A DNA stretch of 64,000 nt from positions 5,297,814 to 5,361,813 of the forward strand of contig NC_088193.1 of the NCBI RefSeq assembly GCF_028769735.1, written 5' to 3'. This DNA is from Zonotrichia leucophrys gambelii. Lineage: Eukaryota > Chordata > Aves > Passeriformes > Passerellidae. Shown piece after piece: positions 35,134 to 46,190 of the stretch (position 1 is the first letter of the stretch; every line of letters starts with the position of its first letter). The notes under the pieces are model-generated. The model saw only the letters and a program-made list of their open reading frames with translations. It was not told the origin of the DNA and searched no databases. Made by a program: the position numbers and the translations under genes.

Positions 35134-35370
35134 AATGGACTCAAGTGATACCAAGGGAGGTTTAGGTTGGATATTGGGGAAAATCTCTACACTGAAAGGA
35201 TTGGCCCCTGCTGTCCAGGACAGGGATGAATTTGACATCCCTGGAAGGATTTAAAAGCCTTGTAGATGTGGCACTTGGGGACAGACAGTGGTAACCTTGG
35301 CAGTGCTGGTTTGGTTGGACTTGGTGGCCTTAAAGGGCTTTTCCAACCTAAACCATTCTATGATTTTGTT
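35134..35370 (+). mobile_element. CR1 3' fragment
   Basis: ACTCAAGTGATACCAAGGGA, GGTTTAGGTTGGATATTGGG, GTAGATGTGGCACTTGGGGA, GTTGGACTTGGTGGCC and CCAACCTAAACCATTCTATG. This is the same broad subfamily as 31,986-32,409, on the other strand. Confidence 0.93.
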
Positions 35371-36129
35371 TTCTCTCTCTTCCTTGTTTGCCTTCCTGCC
35401 ATGAAATCCTTTCTACAAATAAAGCCCAAAGATCATCACTACAACCTCATTTTTCTTCTGAATGGGAAAGGAGCATCCTATTCTGGTAGGAACAGAATAA
35501 AACAGTTCTGTGCAAGCCAAATATTCATCTTTCTTCTGCCTTGCTTGCACTCACTGCTGGGCTCTCTGTTGTCAGTGTTTGTTTCCTACCTGCAGAAATG
35601 GATGTTTCCATTGAAATCCCATTGGTTTGGGATATGTTGCCAGCAGTGCCCAGAGCCAGATGCTTCAGGAGGTGGAAAACCCCTTCCAGGGCCCATCCTG
35701 GTTGCAATACTGCACTCTCCTAATAATTTTCCTCTCCTAAGTCCAAATCCTCGATCTCCTGACAGTTTGTCAAGCAAATGGATTTGGTCACAGGCAATTT
35801 TAAGAGTAAAACAGTTAAAAAATCTCATCTCCTTCTCCTGTTTCTCACCTTAGAGTGCAGTGCACCCTGACAAGTTTGGGCAGGGGATGGAATATCCTGG
35901 GGTTGAAGCACACACAGACAGCAGGTATATATATTTATATACCAAAATACACCCACACACCACTGAAGGTTTGCAACATTCCCCCCACAATTCCAGATTA
36001 TTTTCTACGGAGTTTCACTACAAAGACTAAAAACCAAGGTGACAAGACCAGATTAACTTGTCCAGGGGACAAATCTCCCCTGGCTCTTCTAGGAAGAAAG
36101 GAGAAGGGGGGATGCAGCCCTGGCTTTGG
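35371..36129. other. unique sequence, no gene seen
   Basis: Continues an open plus frame from the CR1 (195 codons, 35,266-35,853), judged an artefact. TA-rich run near 35,925-35,942. Confidence 0.4.
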
Positions 36130-36242
36130 CAGGACTTGACACTCAGCGCTCTGGTCTGGTTGAAAAGGTGGTGGTTGGTCAAAGATTGGGCTCCATGACA
36201 TTGGAGGTCTTTCTCACTCTCATTGATTCAACGACTCTATTA
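36130..36242 (+). mobile_element. CR1 tail fragment (divergent type)
   Basis: GGTGGTTGGTCAAAGATTGG, GCTCCATGACATTGGAGGTC and CATTGATTCAACGACTCTAT match the CR1 end with GGTTGGACTCGATGATCTCG and GATTCTATGA cores. Confidence 0.7.
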
Positions 36243-38154
36243 TATGGAGAGTCCCTTGGTCCAGGAGAGGATTTCCCACCCATTCCTAGCAGAGCCTGTG
36301 AGATGTTGCATTGGCTTGACCCCAGTTCCAGGACTTTGGGAGCACAGAGAGCTGCAGCCACTGCTCCAAGCAGAGAAAAGCTTGGGATTTTCAGAGTCTG
36401 GAATAATTTGGAGTGGCCTTAGCTAACACACCACCTGGTAAGTGCAAGGGTTGCTGTCCCCAGCAGCTGTCTCACCACCTCTCCTTGCCCAGATGTGTTG
36501 ATGGAACAGCATGAGAAGCAAATCCTGAAGGGCAGCAGATGTTCCCAATTTTGCATCAACTCTCTGCTGGAACCAGTGGCAGCTCCAGGAGCCCTTTTCC
36601 ATGATGTTCCCAGGTCCTGGGTACAGAGGTATCTGTGATATCCCTACCAGGGACACCCACTTCCTCCACCTCCTCCTGCAGCTGAGACTCTGAAAAAGCC
36701 ACTTTGCTGCTATTTTATTTTCCCCAAACATATCAGTCTCAGAGAAGATATTTTCTCCCGTCACAGATTTTCCCTCAATAAAATGTGACATTTTCCTGCC
36801 TTCACCTATTTATTGCACAACACGAGCTCATTCTCTGGTGCCGATTTACATGCAGAACTTTTCAAATTTGTTTTATTTTTTAATTGGGGAAGGAACTCTG
36901 CTGCTTTGGTTGCATCCTGACAATTTAAAACCCTGGAGCGAGCTGTTTACGCACTGCCAGATTTCTGTTTAGCGCTCTCCACATCTCTCTTCAAACCTCA
37001 GCCTTCCTTTATAACCTTGGAAAAATCACAGGGGGATTATTCAAGGAGTTTTTATTAACTTGGACCACGCGTTTCCCCTCGGCTCAGCTGCCTGTAAAGT
37101 GGGAATAAGGAGAGCTGCTCTATTACCTGTGGGGCAGCTCTGTCTCTGGCAATCAACCTGTGCAGCGCTTGGCATGAGGATTCCTGACGTCAGGGTGGGA
37201 CTTTTGGGCAGCTGGAGGAATGTGATGACAAATAAGATTTGCAGAGAGAGGTAGATGAGATCTTGTTAGCTCTGGGGCAGAGGTGATAATAGATAAGATA
37301 AAACCGACATGCCCACGCTGCTGTAAAACAAGAAGGGTCGGGCCACTCTCCTGTACCAATTTGCAGCAGAGGAGGATGAAACCCCGGAGAATGTCCCAGG
37401 GAAATAGGTGCTACTCTGCGCACAGCGTGGGGAGCTGCTTATTTACTGATGGCAAAAAGTGTGGAAGCAGCTGCAAGGAGCCGTCAACCTGTGATTGCCC
37501 TGGAAAATAATCCCATCTCTCTCCTTCCCACGATCAAGGCTGGAGGAAAATCAATCCAGAGCTGAGATTGGATACAGTGATACAATATTTATGGCTTTGG
37601 CACTCAAGCCAGGCTCTGCCTGCTGAGAAGGGGATGAAGTGCAGTTCCTGGTGTGTCCCATGGGTGCCAGAGTGATGTTCAAATGGAGTGGGATCCATTT
37701 GCATCCATGGAGCCTGCCCTCTCCTCCAGCCCTGCTCTAGCCCAGGGATTCAGAGCAAGGCCATAAATACATCATTGTCCTACAATTCCACCAACATTTC
37801 CATGTGCATGAGCACAAGGCAAGGAATAGGGTTCCAAAGACATGATATTGCTGCTCTTCCAGGGAATTTCCCTGACCAAAGCAGGTGCTCCATGCATGGT
37901 CACCCTGCAGTGACCACTGCCAATGAACCCCTGTCCTGCCATTCCACAGACTTGATGGTCTCACTGGCCTGGGCCCAGCACCAAGGCAGCTGGGAGCTGG
38001 ATGTGACCTTCACACTGGAGCCTTCCAGCCACTGTGACAGGGGAGACACAGGCAGGGGAGGGGAGGAACAAACAGATCCAGATGGAACATTCCCATGTTT
38101 ATGAGGGCTCTGCAATTCCTTTAAACCAAGGTGAACACCACTGAGCACCCAAGT
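36243..38154. other. unique sequence, no gene seen
   Basis: Nothing recognised. The block at about 36,850-37,050 is AT-rich and repeat-free. Confidence 0.4.
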
Positions 38155-38426
38155 CCTTGCTTTGCCTGCTGAGAGCATCAAAGAGATGCTCATCCTGGCA
38201 CACACATGTATGGGGGAGGGCACAGAAGGAACAAGGAGGCCACAGAGGGAGCAAAAAGGGCACAGAGGGAGCAAGGAGGAGCAAGGAGGGAGCAAGTCCA
38301 AAATTCCAGACACCAACCCCAAATTCTACCAGAAATAACCAAACCAACCCTGCCTCATCAGCCTGAGCACCAGCCCAGCAACACCACCCAGTCAAGCTGT
38401 GGTGATGCTCCAAGAGCATGGAAAAC
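38155..38426 (+). repeat. tandem duplication, unit 1
   Basis: Starts CCTTGCTTTGCCTGCTGAGA and ends CCAAGAGCATGGAAAAC. Repeated at 38,445-38,666 after 18 bp. An inner GGCACAGAGGGAGCAA minisatellite makes this unit about 50 bp longer than the second. Confidence 0.93.
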
Positions 38427-38444
38427 CTGCTCAAAGCAACAACT

Positions 38445-38666
38445 CCTTGCTTTGCCTGCTGAGAGCATCAAAGAGATGCTCATCCTGGGACAGATGGAGG
38501 GAGCAAAAAGGGCACAGAGGGAGCAAAATGGATAAGTCCAAAATTCCAGACACCAACTGTAAATTCTACCAGAAACATCCAAACCACTCCTGCCCCATCA
38601 GCCTGAGCACCAGCCCAGCAACACCACCCAGTCAAGCGGTGGTGATGCTCCAAGAGCATGGAAAAC
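38445..38666 (+). repeat. tandem duplication, unit 2
   Basis: Near-identical outer parts to unit 1, including AGCCTGAGCACCAGCCCAGC and ACACCACCCAGTCAAGC. It has fewer inner minisatellite copies. Start-to-start offset is 290 bp. Confidence 0.93.
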
Positions 38667-39130
38667 AGCAATGGTGCACCCGGCCAATCCTTCCCAAACA
38701 TCATCAGCAAGGGCACCATTCCCCCTCCCAAGCCACCAGCCCCCTCCATTTGCAGAATTTATAGGGCTGTCCTGGTGACACACCGCCTCCGTAAGTGCAG
38801 AATGGCAGTTGTAAAAAATCCCATTTGCCAGCGTATTAGAATCCTATTAGCGCTCCCGGTGGAGAAATAACGCCGGCCCTCCTGGAGGGATTAAAGGGAC
38901 TAGGACTCAGCCTGCACAGTTTTATGGCCCTCACCCCCATTTGCTGATCAAACTGACAGATATAAAGCTGAAGGCAAGAAGTGTCCTTGGCCCATAAGCC
39001 CCACAGCAGGAAAATGCCTTTGAAGAAACATGAGTGCCAGTAAGGAGTGCTGCCAGGAAAGGGAGAGGAGCCATTCCTTCATCCTCACAGCATCCTCTCC
39101 ATCAACCCTAAATCTGGGATAGAAAATGCT
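38667..39130. other. unique sequence, no gene seen
   Basis: No repeat or exon recognised. Confidence 0.4.
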
Positions 39131-39442
39131 AGGGAAGGGAAGGGAAGGGAAGGGAAGGGAAGGGAAGGGAAGGGAAGGGAAGGAAGGAAGGGAAGGGAAG
39201 GGAAGGGAAGGGAAGGGAAGGGAAGGGAAGGGAAGGGAAGGGAAGGAAGGAAGGAAGAAGGAAGGCAAGGCAAGGGAAGCAAGGCAAGGAGAAGGGCAAG
39301 GAGAAGCAAGGCAAGGCAGAAGGGAAGGCAAGGCAAGGCAAGGGAAGGAAGGCAAGGCAAGGCAAGGCAAGGCAAGGGAAGGCAAGGAAGGCAAGGAAGG
39401 AAGGCAAGGCAAGCAAGGCAAGGAAGGGAAGGGAAGGGAAGG
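39131..39442 (+). repeat. (GGGAA)n / (GGCAA)n pentanucleotide array
   Basis: About 120 bp of nearly perfect AGGGA units followed by about 190 bp in which GGCAA variants are interspersed, then a short return to AGGGA. The block of GGCAA units suggests a variant that spread locally by slippage. Confidence 0.96.
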
Positions 39443-39667
39443 CCAACAGGGCAGTGCCTCCCAGACACATCCCTGTGCAAGGCAGGGTGCTGTGGATATG
39501 GCTCAGCAAATCCTGACTTGTCTCTTGGCTGTTTACAGGACCTGTTTTCACAAACACAGGAGGTTGTGTAATTACTGGAAGGATCAGTCATAAATATCTA
39601 TTGATTGTCTGGGAATTATGCAGGGGAAAATTTCATAAAATCAAGACCTATCCACAAAATTGTTGAA

Positions 39668-39784
39668 AGCCAGGCTGGATGGAGTTTGGAGCAACCTTTG
39701 TAGTGGAAGGGGTCCCTGCCCATGGCAGGGGGTGGAACAAAATTATCTTTAAGGTCTCTTCCAACCCAAACCATTTCTTGATCC
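39668..39784 (+). mobile_element. CR1 3' fragment
   Basis: CCAGGCTGGATGGAGTTTGG, TAGTGGAAGGGGTCCCTGCC, CATGGCAGGGGGTGGAACAA and CCAACCCAAACCATTTCTTG. Confidence 0.9.
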
Positions 39785-41244
39785 TCCCTCATACCCCAAC
39801 CCAGCTGCAGATACATTTCACATGCAACAGACTCCCCCAAAGCATCTCCCTGAAAAATATCCTTCTCTTCCACAATATGGTTCTCCTTCTTTTTGTGGCC
39901 CTGGGCACAGGAATGCTGAGCCAGAACCAGAGCAGGGCTGAAAATACCTCAGCACGAGGAAAGGTTGGGTTTTATTCCCTCCAAAGACACACACCGCACA
40001 CAGATGCTCCCAGGGCATGTGTGCTACCTTTGGGGATCTTCAGGGAATTGCCTGCCCACTGGGAGCCCCGTGCAGAGGAGACAGTGTGGATGGAGCTGGA
40101 CTGGGAAGCCCTGGCAGCATTCCCAACTCTCTGGGTTCACCAGTGCAGCGTCCTGGGGAGAATAAATAAATAATTGCAGACTGCTTGCTCAGCACTGCTG
40201 TAAATAGTTCATGAGTTCCAGGAGATTTATTTCCCTCTTCTCGCCTTAACGAGCCCGCAGCCTCCATGGAGGAGTGGGGAGGTTCACAGCATCCAGCCCC
40301 CAAGCAGGGCTACCAGGGAGCCCAGCTATGCACAGCACTGGCCAGTAGGATTTTTGGGAAGTCACAGACCCAAACTGGTATCAGCTCATCCAGCACCTCA
40401 TGATTGTATCCATTCCCAAACCCAGGATTTTCAGGTCCACATGCCAATGAGAAAATGCTTTTTGCTCCCCTGGAGGATTTGTTTCGAGTCCTTGGCGAGG
40501 ATCCCAAGTGCTGCCTGCTCTCCCCTTGAGATGGCTCTATCCACCAGCCATTAGGGAGACACTTCCCAAGAGATTTACAGTGTGGTCTCACACAAACCCA
40601 GGAGACCCAGGCGGGCTCCCAGGGAAACAGCCTGTCCCCAAGGGATTCACAGTGCCAAGAGGACACGGGGAGTATTAAGAGCTAATGAAGAGGTATAAGT
40701 GTGACAGCCACCCCAGGGACAAACACAGCTGAGACTGCACAAGGAGGGGACTATTCATCCAAGCTTTCATTTTGAGGTCCCTGCTTTATTTCCAAAGCAA
40801 ACTTGGCCAGACAGAGTTGTTCCAGGAGAATTTCTCCCATGTCACCTCTCCCTCGGAGCCATCTAACAAAGGGACCAGCAAAGTGTGTGAGCCCCAGCAG
40901 GCACCCACCCCTCCTCACAGCAGCTCTGGTGCTGTAAAGGCTTTATCAATCCCTGGAGCCATCCAGCCTCCCCTGCTAGGTCTCTTTATTATGTGCCTTG
41001 ACATTTCCAAGGGTTATATTTCCGCCTGTGAGAACCATCAGTCCAGCAGCACACAGTAATATATGGAGTAATAGAGTCTCAGCACAGCAGGTTTAATCTC
41101 ATATTGCTGAAGCCCCTGGTGTCCTAGCTGAAGTAAGTTTGTCATTAGGAATTCCTTTCTGCCGACCTTGTTTTGTTTGGGGTTATTATTTTACCCCTAA
41201 AGAGAAGAGAAACACTCAAGATTGATTTATGACTCTCCTGTTTC
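39785..41244. other. unique sequence, no gene seen
   Basis: A 164-codon frame at 39,679-40,173 starts inside the CR1 and has no domain. Nothing else seen. Confidence 0.4.
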
Positions 41245-41577
41245 GGAGAGGAGAGGAGAGGAGAGGAGAGGAGAGGAGAGGAGAGGAGAGGAGAGGAGAG
41301 GAGAGGAGAGGAGAGGAGAGGAGGAGGAGAGGAGAGGAGAGGAGAGGAGAGGAGAGGAGAGGAGAGGAGAGGAGAGGAGAGGAGAGGAGAGGAGAGGAGA
41401 GGAGAGGAGAGGAGAGGAGAGGAGAGGAGAGGAGAGGAGAGGAGAGGAGAGGAGAGGAGAGGAGAGGAGAGGAGGAGAGGAGAGGAGAGGAGAGGAGAGG
41501 AGAGGAGAGGAGAGGAGAGGAGAGGAGAGGGAGAGGAAGGAGAGGGAGGGAAGAGGGAAGGAGAAAAGGAGAGGAAA
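41245..41577 (+). repeat. (GGAGA)n pentanucleotide array
   Basis: About 285 bp of almost perfect GGAGA units to 41,530, with two frame-changing GGA insertions (near 41,321 and 41,471), followed by a degenerate purine tail. All-purine on this strand. The long frames on both strands are artefacts of a 5 bp unit without stops. Confidence 0.98.
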
Positions 41578-42068
41578 GTACACCCCAGGGTCCCTCTTGA
41601 GCCCTGGGCATGGTCAGAGCCCAGTGCAGCAGTGACTCCACACCTTCATCCCAGCAGATTCTCCAGCAGAGCTCAAAGCCACGGAAGATAAATGATCAGC
41701 CCTGGTGCATCCACTAATTCGATGAAAAAGGGGCAAGGCAGGGGAGAGGAATATAATCAGGATATTTTCTACAGTGCCAACCTGGGCAGCAGAGACTGGA
41801 CATTGAGAATTCCTCTGTGCCTTTTTAGGGCTATCCAAGAGAAAGGGGTTGAGCCCTAAAAGCTGCTTCAGTGCAGATCAAAGATGTGCTGGAGGAAATA
41901 ACCTGCCTGGACAGGAGAGGGGCTCAGCACTCCCATGCCCATGAATCACATTCCTTCACTCTTTAGACCTCAAATTTACCTCCCTACCCAAACACAACAC
42001 TTGGGAGAAGACACCAGTATGAAATCAGTTCAGTTTCTCTGGGTATCCCAAGCATCTGAGAAACAACA
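41578..42068. other. unique sequence, no gene seen
   Basis: No repeat or exon recognised. Confidence 0.4.
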
Positions 42069-42125
42069 TAGAATAGAATCATGGAATAGTTGGAGTGGGA
42101 AGGGACTTTCTAAATGTAATGTAGT
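42069..42125 (-). mobile_element. CR1 tail fragment, minus strand
   Basis: TAGAATAGAATCATGGAATA, GTTGGAGTGGGAAGGGACTT and TAATGTAGTCC are the reversed CR1 end. The following 100 bp may be more diverged CR1. Confidence 0.72.
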
Positions 42126-43067
42126 CCTGCCTGTGCATCCCAGCACCTCCCCACAGCTGCCACAGCCACGGGAGCATTTCCACAGGAGCCCAGAACAAGG
42201 TTGGAACACGTGTCCCCAGCTCCCTAATGTGCTGTGCCCTGATTGCCGTGAGGATTTTCAGGCTGTTACACAAAACCCAGGATTAAATCAAGCCCAGCGA
42301 CGGGGCTGGCAGCCTTCTGCAGCCATCTAAGGGCAAGAGGGCCCAGGGGACAGAGCAGCTTTGTGCTCCACAAAGGAGGGGATGAGGTGGAGGGAGCTGG
42401 GACAGGGATGCACATGCCAGACATCACCTGAAAGCCCCACACAAAGAAGCTGCTCCACCCTATCCTACTCCGGCTGTAAACACCCCCACAGCCTCCTCAG
42501 AGCCCTTCCCAGTCTCCTGGGATAGATGGGTAATACTGGAAGGCTTTATCTCAGAACCCCAAAGCACAGGAAAATTGGGGAAAGTGCCAAACACGCCATT
42601 CCCAAACAGAATGAAAAGGCTTGGGAAGCCTGTCCACACTGGGGGCCTGGGGAAGAGGTTTTGCTCTGCTGTAGGAGCTTTACTCCTTGCTGCATTTGAT
42701 AGCTGCTTTCCCCTGGAGCACAGTCATCCCTGAGATCACAGCTTCATGAAGGAATGAGATAAAAAGGTGCCAGGAGTGATGCCAAAACCCCTTAATCCAT
42801 CCAAGGCTAGCTGACATTTCCCAGCTGAGATCTCTGGCTCTATCAGAGCAGGAGGTGCTCTGGCAGGTACCACATAGCAGATCTGAGGACATGGACACAA
42901 TGTGAGCCTTCACTCTGGTGTCCTGGCCATGCCATGGAGCTCAGTTGGCATCTGCAATCTATAGATTTCCGTTTGGGAAACAAATTGCGGAAGTTTAGGG
43001 GTGCCTTGGGGGTCATCCAGGTGCATCTAAGCAGCAGGGGCCACGTGGACTTTTAGAAGTCCTTTGG
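42126..43067. other. unique sequence, no gene seen
   Basis: No repeat or exon recognised. Confidence 0.4.
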
Positions 43068-43702
43068 TGTTGGGGAAGATGAAACAGGAAAGCCTTATCA
43101 ATATCAGTGTCTGGCAAAAGATTTTGAGAATATGGAAACTATAGGCGAGATTGAAATGAAAGCAAGCTTTGAGATATCTCAGTTACTGAACAACAGGAAA
43201 ACAATGGTGTGGCTGCTGAAGGTGATCCCCTTTTGATGGAACAACACCCTCTGCTTGCAGACAGGCCCAAGGGTCAGAGCAGACCCTGCAGCTTGGCAGA
43301 AGGGACCCAAAGAGGAGTTTTTAGGGTTTAAAATGTAACACAGGATGGTGATGTAATGATTCTTAATAGGCTGTTTGTAAATGCTGTAGGATTTGTATAT
43401 TGGACTAAATTGGTTAGTGAGAATTAGAATTTCAGCACAGAATAGAGAAGATTTTAATAATTTGGTGTACTGGGGTAACAGGTGCAACCCTGCTCTCCAA
43501 ATTACCCTTTTTTTTGGACTCCACCCTCCCTCACTCTCTCATCTCCCCTCCTCTCCTCGGGCCTGCTCTGAGCTGTGGCTGGCAGCTCCCAGCAGGGCCC
43601 TGCACCCAGGCCCTTTGCAATAAACCCCAAGTTCCCAGCCCTGGCTGCAGAGATCTCTCGTCTCCATCCACTCCAACCGTCCTACCCCAGAACACTCTGA
43701 CA
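43068..43702 (+). mobile_element. solo LTR, copy 1 (TGTTGGGG family)
   Basis: A 635 bp element with TGTTGGGGAAGATG at its start and CTCTGACA at its end. It has a perfect 6 bp target-site duplication CTTTGG (43,062-43,067 and 43,703-43,708). A polyadenylation signal AATAAA lies at 43,619-43,624. It aligns along its length with the LTR at 62,609-63,214. No gag, pol or env sequence lies next to it, so it is a solo LTR. The 6 bp duplication suggests an ERVK-like integrase. Confidence 0.93.
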
Positions 43703-45059
43703 CTTTGGGGCAACAAATGCTGCTGGAACAACCCAGTGGAAGTTTTGGAACAAACCCATTGCAGCTCTGCACTGGCTTTTAAAGCCTCCAGGAGCCAGCA
43801 GGTATGAGCTGGAGGGGGATGAGGTTGAGCTGAGCGTGGCACCCTCTGGTTCTGGGGATGTGCCCCCGCTGTGTGCCGTGATGGCAGCTCATCCTGACTG
43901 CCCATGGCAGGAAGGACACCACTGCCTCATGAATATGCAGAGGCAGGGTCAGAATTAACATCTTTAATGAAATTAAACTCAGGCAACAGGGTTCTTTGCC
44001 TGACCACGGTTTGGGAAGCATGGAGAAAAGCTGTGCTGGAGAGAAGCAAGCCCTGGAGACTGCCTGGCAAAAATATCCTTCCCTCCTCCTGCCATCTGCC
44101 CTCCTCTCCCAGCCCTACCCCCATCAGAAGACACAGAAAGATGCCCATGCCAAACCATGGTAGCACTGGGAGCATGAGGATCAAATACCAAAGGTTTATT
44201 GTATCTCTGACACCATGAGGATCAGATGCAGTCACACTGGAGCAGCCTGGAAATCCCAAAATAGCATGGCTGAGGCTGGGGACTCCTGTGTTCCCCCAGA
44301 TATCAGCACAGCCTGTCCCCGTGGTGGAAGAAAGGGATCCTCTCTCACCAGCAAACCAATCACTGCTGTATTGATTACATTTCAATTAGCAGAATTCCCG
44401 TGGGATGGTGGGCTGGGTACAGGGCTGGTGGGACTATTGAGCCTGCCTTGCAGAGAGAAACATCCCAGCCCAGAGGCACTTGTGCTTCTTGCCATAGCAA
44501 GAATCCTCAGAAAGAATGGCCTGAGGACTCTGTTTTACATGAGAAGAGCCCTGTGCTATGAATCCTAGCCATGCTGCCAGGTCCTGGTGCACATTCCTAT
44601 TTTCCCTATTTCTCCTTGCTTCCTTCCCAATCCACTCATTTGTATGCTAATCAGGATGGCAATCAGTGCTTCCCATGGGCACTGGGACCAAGGCTCAACC
44701 TCACTGCCCCAGCTAAAGCAAGAAGGGTTTTTTCTGGTGCAGAAGCCACCCCTGTCTATCCTTACGACGCCTCCAATGGTGAGGGCAGTGTATTCCCACT
44801 GCCAGGAATAAATTCTGTTTAATCTGCACCAGCAGCCCTTTCAGAGGCTATAGCTCCATCAATAAGACTTTCCACAGGGAAGTAATTTCAGGATCAGTGA
44901 CTTCTCTCACACAGAACATCCTGACCCAGCCCTCAGATGTTGCACCATCACACCAATGCCTTTCCCACAAAGGTTTGGGGCTGGCCAGCCCAAACCCCAG
45001 CTCTCTGTGGGGTTAGGAGACCCTTATGGCACTGAAGGAGGCTGAAGTTTCTCCCTCTC
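43703..45059. other. unique sequence, no gene seen
   Basis: The first six bases are the LTR's target-site duplication. Otherwise nothing recognised. Confidence 0.4.
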
Positions 45060-45290
45060 TTTTGTCAGGTCAAATTTACTGCAACAGGAGAACGTTTCAG
45101 GAGAGATTTGTCATTGTTTGTGGCAGTTTGGAACGCTCCTAAATATGCTCTGTGCAATCGTGAATGTAAATTGAATAGAAGCAAAAGCAATTTGCGAGGC
45201 ATTAAAATCCCTCTGCAGGTTCCTTTGAAGTGATCGATGTCTCAAACCACGATGTTATCTCCACGTAACCGAGCTGGGCAACGCAATCCA
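45060..45290. promoter_or_regulatory. candidate conserved non-coding element
   Basis: Repeat-free block with CTAAATATGCTCTGTGCAAT, GCAATTTGCGAGGCATTAAA and AAGTGATCGATGTC. Appearance only. Confidence 0.25.
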
Positions 45291-46040
45291 ATCCCTGCAG
45301 TCATTCCCTTCTCAGGTAACTTATCAGCCCATGGACCACATTCACTGCCGACCTCTGCAGGCATCGCTGTGCCTGCAAAGAGCTCCCCTCCCTCTCTCCT
45401 GAGGCACCTTTATCGAAAGGGAAGAGAAGGGAGGGACCTGGCATGAAGAGATTTTGGGATGCACACACCTGGCCTGGCTGAGCTCCCTCCCAGCAGAATC
45501 CCTGCAAAAAAGGACCAGGGTGGATTTTGCTCCTCTTTTTGCACGATGCACGGAAACCAGGTTGCACCTCTGGGTGTGAAGCTGTCAGTCCTGAAGAAAT
45601 GCAGTTCTCAGCCCTGTTCCTTGCTGATCCTCAGCTCCTCCACCCCACATGGACAATCTGCAGCCAGACAGGAGCGACCACTGCAGCCCTGCTGCCTGCA
45701 GGAGTGACTTTTTTTGGGGGACTCTCATCCCTCCTGGTGCCTGGCAGATTTCTGTGATCCAAGCCCCAAGGCAACACGTGGAATTGAGATTTGCACTCAT
45801 CAAACTCCTGTACCATTCCCACAGCCTGTGCATCTCCACTGTGAAAAGGTGTGTGTCCACTGGATTAAGGATTATGGAGATTTAAGAGCTTTTATGAGTC
45901 TTCACAAGATGGGAATTAGCAAAAAGCCCAGAGGGCTCCACTTGTGCCAAACTGCTGCTGGAATGGTCACTCTCCATGATGATCTTTTTATGGGGATCCC
46001 TGGATCCCAGTCTGTGGGAGAAGGCAAAGCACGAGCATGA

Positions 46041-46190
46041 GGAGCTGTGGATGACCCATCCCTGGAAGTGCTTTAGGCCAAGCTGAACAAGACTGGGAGC
46101 AATCTGGATGCTTGGAGAAATGGAAAGGAAAAATCACGTGGACAAAGATGAGCTTTAAGGTCCCTTCAACCCAAACCCTTCCACGATTCT
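46041..46190 (+). mobile_element. CR1 3' fragment (diverged)
   Basis: GGAGCTGTGGATGACCCATC, CCTGGAAGTGCTTTAGGCCA, ATGAGCTTTAAGGTCCCTTC and AACCCAAACCCTTCCACGAT in CR1 order. Confidence 0.85.

Noticed and set aside
39047..39593. Frames of 140-174 codons rich in Gly-Lys-Glu or Leu-Pro-Ser
   Set aside because: Explained by the (GGGAA)/(GGCAA) array.
41216..41641. Long frames on both strands (Arg-Gly-Glu-Glu and Leu-Ser-Ser-Pro repeats)
   Set aside because: A pentamer repeat without stops reads open in every frame on both strands; simple-sequence artefact.
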